Assembly (NCBI GenBank): GCA_021797415.1
Contig: JAJZZT010000076.1
Coordinates: 1 to 9,241, forward strand
From: Bacillota bacterium
Lineage (GTDB): Bacteria > Bacillota > Bacilli > Alicyclobacillales > SLC66
DNA: 9,241 bases
Direction: 5' to 3'
Shown: piece after piece, positions 4,696 to 9,241 of the stretch
Layout of the letters: every line of letters starts with the position of its first letter
How positions within the stretch are numbered: the first letter of the stretch is position 1
Program-made: the position numbers and the translations under genes
The notes under the pieces: generated by a model
The model's input: the letters and a program-made list of their open reading frames with translations, nothing else
Database searches by the model: none
Told to the model about the DNA's origin: nothing

Positions 4696-6381
4696 GTGTC
4701 ACAACAGACAGAGGACCTGCGCATCCGCAGCAAGGCGATCAGTGAAAGCGCGGAGCGAGCGCCCAATCGCGCCTACCTGCGGTCGCTCGGTTTTGCCGAT
4801 GCGGACTTCAAGAAACCGATGGTCGGGATCGCCAGCACCTGGAGCGAGGTGACGCCGTGCAATGTGCACATCGACCAACTGGCGCTGCGCGCGAAAGACG
4901 GTGCGCGGGAGGCCGGAGGAGCGCCGATTGTCTTCAACACCATCACGGTGTCGGACGGCATCGCCATGGGCACGGAAGGAATGCGGTACTCGCTGCCAAG
5001 CCGGGAAGTGATCGCGGATTCGATCGAGACGGTGATCGGCGCGGAGAATATGGACGCGCTGGTGACGATCGGCGGGTGCGACAAGAACCTGCCCGGCTGC
5101 ATGATCGCGATCGGCCGCCTGAACCTGCCGGCCGTTTTCGTCTATGGGGGCACCATTGCGCCGGGCCGTCTGCACGGCAGGGACATCGATATTGTGTCCG
5201 CCTTTGAAGCGGTCGGCCAGTACAACGCGGGACAGATCGACAAGGAAGAATTGTGGCGGGTGGAGTGCCACGCTTGTCCCGGACCGGGATCGTGCGGCGG
5301 GATGTACACGGCGAACACGATGGCGTCCGCCATTGAAGCGCTGGGAATGAGCCTGCCGGGGAGTTCGTCCAACCCCGCGGTGTCGCAGCTCAAGGGGGAC
5401 GACTGCGACGCGGCTGGACAAGCGGTTGTTGAACTTTTGCGCCGCGACATCCGGCCGCGCGACATCATGACCAAGGCGGCGTTCGAGAACGCGATCGCGG
5501 TGGTCATGGCTCTCGGAGGATCCACCAACGCCTTTTTGCACCTGCTCGCCATGGCGCACGCGGTGGATGTCGATCTGCAACTGGACGATTTCGAACACAT
5601 CAGGCGGCGTGTGCCGCACCTGGGCGACCTCAAGCCGAGCGGCCGCTACGTGATGCAGGATCTGCATCTGGCGGGAGGCGTTCCGGCTGTGATGAAGGTG
5701 TTGCTGGAGGCGGGCCTGTTGCACGGTGACTGCCTGACGGTGACGGGCAGGACGCTGGAAGAAAATCTGGCGCAGTGCGAGCCGCTCAAACCGGGGCAGG
5801 ACGTGGTGCGCCCGCTTTCCAATCCGCTGCGCGCCACGGGACCGCTCGTCCTGCTGCGCGGGAATCTTGCTCCTGACGGCGCGGTCGCCAAGATGTCCGG
5901 CCTGAAAAGGACATCGATCACGGGCCCCGCCAAGGTGTACGACTCGGAGCAGACGGCGACCGAAGCCATCCTTGGCGATGAGATCCAGGCGGGCGATGTG
6001 GTGATCATTCGCTACGAGGGACCGAAAGGCGGGCCCGGCATGCCTGAGATGTTGTCCGTAACGGCCATTCTTGTCGGAAAGGGACTCGGCGAATCGGTCG
6101 GATTGATCACCGACGGCCGTTTTTCCGGAGGCAGCCACGGCATGGTTGCCGGCCATGTGTGCCCGGAAGCGCAGGACGGGGGTCCGATCGCGCTGGTGCA
6201 AAACGGGGATATCGTCACGATCGACGGGGACAGCCAGGTCCTTTCGGTGCAGCTTAGCGACGAGGAACTCGCGCGCCGGCGCTCCTTGTGGCAGGCGCCG
6301 CCGCTCAAGTACCAGCGCGGCGTTCTGGCCAAATACGCAAGGCAGGTCAAGTCGGCCGCATACGGGGCGGTCACGGACTGA
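4696..6381 (+). CDS. ilvD: Dihydroxy-acid dehydratase
   Basis: This enzyme converts 2,3-dihydroxy-isovalerate and 2,3-dihydroxy-3-methylvalerate to the 2-keto acids of valine/leucine/pantothenate and isoleucine synthesis, in the cytoplasm. From GTG 4696 it has 561 residues, normal for the family. GGGAGGA ends three to four bases before this GTG; an in-frame GTG at 4684 would overlap that site, so 4696 is preferred. Family landmarks are [13 protein letters not shown], Cys55 in [14 protein letters not shown] (Cys128 with the adjacent Asp for Mg2+), [18 protein letters not shown] (Cys200), [13 protein letters not shown] and GRFSGGSHG with the catalytic Ser. The three cysteines are those that hold the Fe-S cluster in characterised enzymes. 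The [12 protein letters not shown] form separates it from sugar-acid dehydratases of the same superfamily. The gene lies alone, without ilvB/ilvC, and the 54-bp upstream gap is too short for a T-box leader. It is probably co-transcribed with the oxidoreductase gene downstream. Confidence 0.95.
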   Translation: MSQQTEDLRIRSKAISESAERAPNRAYLRSLGFADADFKKPMVGIASTWSEVTPCNVHIDQLALRAKDGAREAGGAPIVFNTITVSDGIAMGTEGMRYSLPSREVIADSIETVIGAENMDALVTIGGCDKNLPGCMIAIGRLNLPAVFVYGGTIAPGRLHGRDIDIVSAFEAVGQYNAGQIDKEELWRVECHACPGPGSCGGMYTANTMASAIEALGMSLPGSSSNPAVSQLKGDDCDAAGQAVVELLRRDIRPRDIMTKAAFENAIAVVMALGGSTNAFLHLLAMAHAVDVDLQLDDFEHIRRRVPHLGDLKPSGRYVMQDLHLAGGVPAVMKVLLEAGLLHGDCLTVTGRTLEENLAQCEPLKPGQDVVRPLSNPLRATGPLVLLRGNLAPDGAVAKMSGLKRTSITGPAKVYDSEQTATEAILGDEIQAGDVVIIRYEGPKGGPGMPEMLSVTAILVGKGLGESVGLITDGRFSGGSHGMVAGHVCPEAQDGGPIALVQNGDIVTIDGDSQVLSVQLSDEELARRRSLWQAPPLKYQRGVLAKYARQVKSAAYGAVTD

Positions 6382-6454
6382 TCGTTTGTGGTGGCCGTCA
6401 TGCCATGTGCGTTTCGGACAACCTCATTCTGCGCTTGGCGAGGGAGAGTTGAAA

Positions 6455-7564
6455 ATGACAGAACGGCTTAGAATCGGCGTGATCGGCGGCGGAGGGATCG
6501 CCGGCGCCCACGTGCGCGCATACCATAAAATGGACGATGTTCAGGTCGTCGGCGTGGCGGACATCGTGCCGGGCAAGGCGCAGGAATTCATTGAAAAACA
6601 TGGCCTGTCGGACGCCAGGGCGTTTACCGACCACCGGGAATTGCTGCAGACGGATCTGGACGCCGTCAGTATCTGCGTCCCGAATGTCGGACACCACCGC
6701 ACGACCGTGGACGCGCTGGCGGCCGGCAAGCATGTGTTGCTGGAAAAACCGCTTTCCGTGACGTTGGGGGAAGGGGTGGACATGGCGCGAGCCGCCAGGC
6801 GCGCGGACCGGATCCTTTCCATCGGCTTTCAGCCGCGCTATGATCCGAACATGAAGTTGATCCGCGAGATGGTGCAATCCGGTTTGCTCGGCAAGGTCTA
6901 CTACGTGCTGACGGGGGGCGGCCGGCGCAGGGGCATGCCGGGCGGCACGTTTATCCGCAAGGATCTGGCGGGAGTGGGCGCGATGGCAGACATCGGCTGT
7001 TATTCGCTCGATATGGCCCTGCTTGCGATCGGCTATCCGAAACCGCTCACCGTCTCCGCCTATACGAGCAACTATTTTGGCGCCAACCCGCTCTACCATC
7101 CGGAAGCGGACCGTTTTGAGGTGGAGGACTTCGGCGCGGCCTTCATCCGTCTGGAGGGGGGGATCGTGCTGAACTTCCAGATCTCGTGGGCCATGCACAT
7201 GGACTCACTCGGACCGAGCGTGTTTCTCGGCACCGAGGCGGGGCTGCGCGTGACGCCCGGAGGCACAGGGCCGTGGGGTGGGGCGTGGGACGGAGGCGTC
7301 GGCTCGATCACGCTCTGCCATGATGTCATGAAGCGCAACACGGACAGCCCGATCCCGCTGATTCGTCACAATGTGGACATATTCTACGAAAAAGTGCGCG
7401 ATTTTGTCGTGGCCGTCAGGGAGGGACTGCCCGCCCCGATCCCGGTCGACCAGATCCTTTACAACCAGGCGATCCTGGACGGCGTGTTCCGCTCGGCAAA
7501 AGCCGGTCGCGAGGTCGTCCTGGACATTCCCGATTTGAGGGACATGGAATCATTCCCCCGGTAA
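6455..7564 (+). CDS. Gfo/Idh/MocA-family NAD(P)-dependent oxidoreductase
   Basis: This encodes 369 residues from ATG 6455, preceded by AGGGAGAG; the frame is open upstream but has no family sequence before this Met. The N-terminal Rossmann domain begins RIGVIGGGGIAGAHVRAY (dinucleotide loop G11-G17) and continues with an acidic VADI turn at the second strand end. The EKP motif is at 97-99 (LLEKPLS), its Lys being the usual catalytic/cofactor-contact residue. The C-terminal alpha/beta domain follows, with GAMADIGCYSLD at 175-186. The family commonly has D-x-G-x-H-x-x-D there; here the His position is Tyr183, a variant known in glucose-fructose oxidoreductase-like members. Substrates are usually sugars, inositols or their acids, but none can be named from sequence. 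It starts 73 bp after ilvD with no terminator seen, so an operon is likely. A link to ilvD's pathway is not established. Confidence 0.9.
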   Translation: MTERLRIGVIGGGGIAGAHVRAYHKMDDVQVVGVADIVPGKAQEFIEKHGLSDARAFTDHRELLQTDLDAVSICVPNVGHHRTTVDALAAGKHVLLEKPLSVTLGEGVDMARAARRADRILSIGFQPRYDPNMKLIREMVQSGLLGKVYYVLTGGGRRRGMPGGTFIRKDLAGVGAMADIGCYSLDMALLAIGYPKPLTVSAYTSNYFGANPLYHPEADRFEVEDFGAAFIRLEGGIVLNFQISWAMHMDSLGPSVFLGTEAGLRVTPGGTGPWGGAWDGGVGSITLCHDVMKRNTDSPIPLIRHNVDIFYEKVRDFVVAVREGLPAPIPVDQILYNQAILDGVFRSAKAGREVVLDIPDLRDMESFPR

Positions 7565-7583
7565 CGCGCTCCGGCCAATTCTG

Positions 7584-7589
7584 TATAAT
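7584..7589 (+). promoter_or_regulatory. -10 box for the yutG-like gene
   Basis: A perfect TATAAT lies 32 bp before GTG 7621. The matching -35 position (around 7561-7566, GTAACG) is poor. The box overlaps the alternative start ATG 7588, which argues that translation begins at 7621. Transcription from the upstream oxidoreductase gene may also reach it, as only 56 bp separate them. Confidence 0.45.
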
Positions 7590-7620
7590 GAGAATGCGGC
7601 TGAGGCAAGGGGGTTATTGG

Positions 7621-8148
7621 GTGGCTGAACTTTTCGTGCGCAGCGCAGCGTTGCGCGAGGCTACGCTCGGCGCTCTGGAACAGCGGGGCGTTTGTCTCAC
7701 GGAGATCGCGGAACTCACGTATTTCCTGCAAAAAGACTACATTCCCGGGTTGACCATGGGGTCCTGTCTGCAAAATGTCGAGCATGTCCTGGCAAAACGG
7801 GAAGTGCAAAATGCGATTCTGACCGGAATCGAACTGGATCTGCTGGCGGAACGAAGGCAGCTTAGCGAGCCGCTGCAATCCATGCTGCGGGCGGACGAAA
7901 GCCTGTACGGCGTGGATGAGGTGCTGGCGCTGTCGATCCTGAACATCTACGGAAGCATCGGCTACACCAATTACGGCTACATCGACAAGCTTAAGCACGG
8001 CTGTCTGGCGGCGCTCAACGACAAGTCGTCGGGGCGGGTGCACTGTTTTCTCGACGATCTTGTGGGTGCGGTCGCCGCGGCGGCGGCAAGCCGGCTGGCG
8101 CATCGCTATCGCAGCGAATTGGAAAGCGATCTGATTGATGAAGAATAG
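7621..8148 (+). CDS. yutG: YutG-type phosphatidylglycerophosphatase A-like protein
   Basis: This encodes 175 residues from GTG 7621, seven bases after AAGGGGG; the ATG at 7588 lies in the promoter and has no ribosome-binding site. The sequence follows Bacillus YutG closely from memory: ERGVCLTEIAEL-like start (here QRGVCLTEIAELTYFLQ, 21-37), YIPGLT (40-45), NVEHVLAKREVQNAILTGI (52-70), LYGVDEVLALSI (95-106), YGSIGYTNYGYIDK (110-123) and FLDDLVGAVAAAAASRLAHR near the end. YutG belongs to the PgpA family (PF04608), whose founding member dephosphorylates phosphatidylglycerol-phosphate. Unlike E. coli PgpA it shows no transmembrane helices, so it would be a soluble or peripheral protein. Whether YutG-type proteins act on that lipid in vivo is unsure. 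It is monocistronic or last in its operon, as a terminator follows at once. Confidence 0.9.
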   Translation: MAELFVRSAALREATLGALEQRGVCLTEIAELTYFLQKDYIPGLTMGSCLQNVEHVLAKREVQNAILTGIELDLLAERRQLSEPLQSMLRADESLYGVDEVLALSILNIYGSIGYTNYGYIDKLKHGCLAALNDKSSGRVHCFLDDLVGAVAAAAASRLAHRYRSELESDLIDEE

Positions 8149-8169
8149 GCGCGGCACAGGCACGGCACT

Positions 8170-8206
8170 GGCGCGGTGGGATTTCATATCCGTCGCGCCT
8201 GTTTTT
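8170..8206 (+). terminator. Intrinsic terminator after the yutG-like gene
   Basis: GGCGCG (8170-8175) pairs with CGCGCC (8194-8199), with additional inner pairing (GGAT with ATCC) and a small loop. TGTTTTT follows directly. It begins 21 bp past the stop codon. This is the clearest terminator in the window and separates the ilvD-to-yutG block from the ureF region. Confidence 0.85.
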
Positions 8207-8244
8207 GATTGCGATGTGGGTGCGCGGGACGGTCGGGTTGTGCG

Positions 8245-8257
8245 AATGGATTCCATT
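8245..8257. repeat. 13-bp palindrome AATGGA-T-TCCATT
   Basis: AATGGA and TCCATT are perfect inverted repeats around a single T, at the boundary where the AT-rich stretch begins. The size fits a dimeric regulator site, but no regulator is identified and chance is possible. Confidence 0.35.
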
Positions 8258-8267
8258 ACATATTTGC

Positions 8268-8296
8268 GTTATATAAAATGACTATATATGTTATAT
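8268..8296. repeat. Direct repeat GTTATAT, 22-bp period
   Basis: GTTATAT occurs at 8268-8274 and 8290-8296, i.e. about two helical turns apart, which would place two bound proteins on the same DNA face. In DNA this AT-rich the match may be accidental. Confidence 0.3.
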
Positions 8297-8434
8297 TATA
8301 CGACTTATAATTTCTTTTAAGGAATAAAAGGGAATTTTTTTGTCTGCCGCAGATGAAGTGTGGGAGAAAATATAATCATAAAAATAAAAAAATCAAAGTA
8401 ATATACAAAGTCGATGCGTGTTATGTGAATTTTG

Positions 8435-8463
8435 TTGACACAACAAAACGCTTGAGTTATGCT
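8435..8463 (+). promoter_or_regulatory. Strong sigma-A promoter for the ureF-like gene
   Basis: A perfect TTGACA (8435-8440) is followed by exactly 17 bp and TATGCT (8458-8463, 4/6 to TATAAT). AT-rich DNA upstream could serve as an UP element. The leader of about 55 nt contains two CGGCCGGC-type repeats (8485-8506) that can fold on each other. Confidence 0.7.
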
Positions 8464-8484
8464 GAGATCACAAAATCACAGACG

Positions 8485-8507
8485 CGGCCGGCATGCGGCG
8501 GCCGGCG
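8485..8507 (+). repeat. GC-rich inverted repeat in the ureF leader
   Basis: Two GGCCGGC copies separated by ATGCGGC form a stem of up to 6-7 bp just upstream of the ribosome-binding site. It is a strong local hairpin in the mRNA leader. It lacks a T-tract, so it is not a terminator. Confidence 0.5.
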
Positions 8508-8511
8508 CACC

Positions 8512-8543
8512 AGGAGGAGTTTCTCATGGCTTTTCTCCTTCCT
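8512..8543 (+). promoter_or_regulatory. Possible ribosome-binding-site sequestering hairpin
   Basis: The Shine-Dalgarno AGGAGGAG (8512-8519) can pair at eight positions with CTCCTTCCT (8535-8543) in codons 4-6, with one bulged T. This leaves a 15-nt loop that contains the ATG (8526). Such folding could lower or condition translation of the ureF-like gene. It also explains why a second in-frame start is not preferred: the ribosome-binding site is ideally spaced for ATG 8526. Confidence 0.4.
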
Positions 8544-9203
8544 CTCTGTCAGGTGATGGGCTCGGTGCTGCCTCCGCAGACATTTGACGGTGCGTCGGAT
8601 ATCCGTGAAGCACTGGCGGACGGATCTGTGACGGACGCTGCGCAACTGGTCGACTGGTTTGCGGTGTATCTCATGGATTGGCTGGCGCCTGTGGAAGGTC
8701 GCGGCGTGGCGTCCGCCTGCCGCGCCGTGTGCGCTGCACGAGCGAACGGCAGGCAGTCAGACGGGATGATGACAGAGTATCTGACAACGGCGGTCGGAAG
8801 GCTGGACAAGAAGCTGTTTCACGCAGAGCGCAGCGCGCTCGCCCGCGAGTCACGGCGGACAGCCGGACGCCGCTATTTGCATCTCGCGTTGAAACGGTAT
8901 CCTCTGGCCGGACTCGCGGCTTACAAAGCATGGATCCAGGAAGGGGTCTGTGATGGACACCCGGCGATCGTGCACGGGTGGGTCTGCGCGTATTCGCGCG
9001 TGGATGCGAAAACAGCCGTTCACACCTACCTGTCCGCTGTCGCCCAGTACTCTGTGCAGACGGCTGTCGAATGCGCCGTGATCGACTCTCACGGCGCTCT
9101 CGCGGTGCTGGGGCCGATCGCCTCGGAACTGGACCGGCATGTGGAGTCTGCGCTTTCGTCCTCTGATCTGCAGGAATGGCTTGTTGCCGGGCCGGGGATT
9201 TGA
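8526..9203 (+). CDS. ureF: Urease accessory protein UreF-like
   Basis: This encodes 225 residues from ATG 8526, six bases after GGAGGAG, which is the usual UreF length. UreF is an all-helical cytoplasmic chaperone that, with UreD/UreH and UreG, delivers nickel to apo-urease and gates UreG GTPase activity. Matching features are the N-terminal LLPLCQVMGSVLPPQTF in the place of the family's 'L-x-D-S-x-(F/L)P-x-G-x-(F/Y)' opening and DAAQLVDWFAVYL as the next helix. The middle has HAERSALARESRRTAGRRYL. The conserved-type segment GHPAIVHGWVCAY continues as TYLSAVAQYSVQTAVE. The opening lacks the usual Gly-Gly/Ser and the late 'PLGQ-x-x-GQ' motif is replaced by VIDSHGALAVL, so this is a divergent member. 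No urease subunit genes precede it; a strong promoter does. It probably starts an accessory operon (ureF-ureG-ureD order) continuing beyond the window. Confidence 0.75.
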   Translation: MAFLLPLCQVMGSVLPPQTFDGASDIREALADGSVTDAAQLVDWFAVYLMDWLAPVEGRGVASACRAVCAARANGRQSDGMMTEYLTTAVGRLDKKLFHAERSALARESRRTAGRRYLHLALKRYPLAGLAAYKAWIQEGVCDGHPAIVHGWVCAYSRVDAKTAVHTYLSAVAQYSVQTAVECAVIDSHGALAVLGPIASELDRHVESALSSSDLQEWLVAGPGI

Positions 9204-9218
9204 CCCTTGCCCGGCAAC
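9183..9218. repeat. 9-bp inverted repeat spanning the ureF stop
   Basis: GTTGCCGGG (9183-9191) and CCCGGCAAC (9210-9218) are perfect inverted repeats with an 18-nt loop that includes the stop codon. No T-tract is visible before the window ends, so it may be an intercistronic hairpin. Confidence 0.45.
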
Positions 9219-9239
9219 GGCCCGCCCGGCAATGGCCCG
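9210..9239. repeat. Tandem 15-bp repeat after the ureF-like gene
   Basis: CCCGGCAACGGCCCG (9210-9224) is followed directly by the same sequence with one change (9225-9239, T for C). The window ends with CC, so a third copy may follow. It may be a small GC-rich minisatellite. Confidence 0.8.
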
Positions 9240-9241
9240 CC

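Larger units (their letters stand above)
8207..8434. other. AT-rich intergenic region upstream of ureF
   Basis: Some 230 bases with no credible gene are strikingly AT-rich between about 8257 and 8430 compared with the GC-rich genes on both sides. They contain a palindrome (8245-8257), two GTTATAT copies 22 bp apart, and A/T tracts that could act as upstream promoter elements for the promoter at 8435. An open frame from ATG 8353 has no ribosome-binding site and reads through the promoter, so I do not call it. Confidence 0.6.

Noticed and set aside
4699..6201. A 500-residue minus-strand open frame opposite ilvD
   Set aside because: It is the exact antisense of a well-conserved enzyme in GC-rich DNA; the Arg/His-rich composition is typical of a shadow frame.
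4696..6381. Sugar-acid dehydratase or Edd instead of IlvD
   Set aside because: The [12 protein letters not shown] and [10 protein letters not shown] forms are those of dihydroxy-acid dehydratases.
6398..7198. Minus-strand frame opposite the oxidoreductase gene, and the similar one at 7459-8256
   Set aside because: Both are antisense shadows of recognisable plus-strand genes with strong motifs.
8353..8556. Small Lys/Tyr-rich open frame upstream of ureF
   Set aside because: No ribosome-binding site; it runs through the sigma-A promoter and leader hairpin and overlaps the ureF start.

Overview
The window looks like a chromosomal segment of a moderately GC-rich, Gram-positive, spore-former-type Firmicute. 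The reasons are strong GGAGG ribosome-binding sites, GTG/TTG starts, a YutG-type PgpA-like protein, an ECF sigma factor next to a DUF4179-like membrane anti-sigma factor, and a Uma2-family relic. An Alicyclobacillaceae-like Bacillales is my best guess, but that is inference. By eye, base composition is patchy: positions 700-3400 are clearly less GC-rich than the housekeeping block at 4230-8150, and 8240-8430 is very AT-rich.

Region 1 (1-3390) is an accessory signalling module. It opens with the last codons of a tyrosine recombinase. That tail abuts a 3'-truncated, minus-strand gene for a secreted protein. An intact, divergently oriented paralogue follows at 936-1574. Both proteins have a signal peptide, two copies of an LG(N/D)PQP motif and a closely similar C-terminal domain that I do not recognise. 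The two genes are served by back-to-back promoters with the same architecture: TGCAAC, exactly 16 bp, then CGGTC, which is an ECF-sigma-type layout. An ECF sigma factor (1731-2264) and a single-pass membrane anti-sigma-like protein (2300-3388) lie immediately downstream. The simplest reading is a self-contained regulon in which this sigma factor drives the secreted proteins and, by read-through past a 17-bp perfect hairpin, possibly itself.

Region 2 (3390-4233) is degenerate. It holds a Uma2-family gene broken by frameshifts and an internal deletion, three 36-bp tandem repeats, and a sigma-A-like promoter that leads into the next gene.

Region 3 (4234-8206) is ordinary chromosomal coding sequence on the plus strand. 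It has a small YflT-like stress-type protein, ilvD (dihydroxy-acid dehydratase of branched-chain amino acid and pantothenate synthesis), a Gfo/Idh/MocA-type NAD(P)-dependent oxidoreductase, and a YutG/PgpA-like gene with its own -10 box that ends at a good intrinsic terminator.

Region 4 (8207-9241) has an AT-rich regulatory stretch with palindromic and spaced direct repeats, a strong sigma-A promoter, and a ureF-like urease accessory gene whose ribosome-binding site can pair with its own early codons. It probably begins a urease accessory operon that runs off the window.
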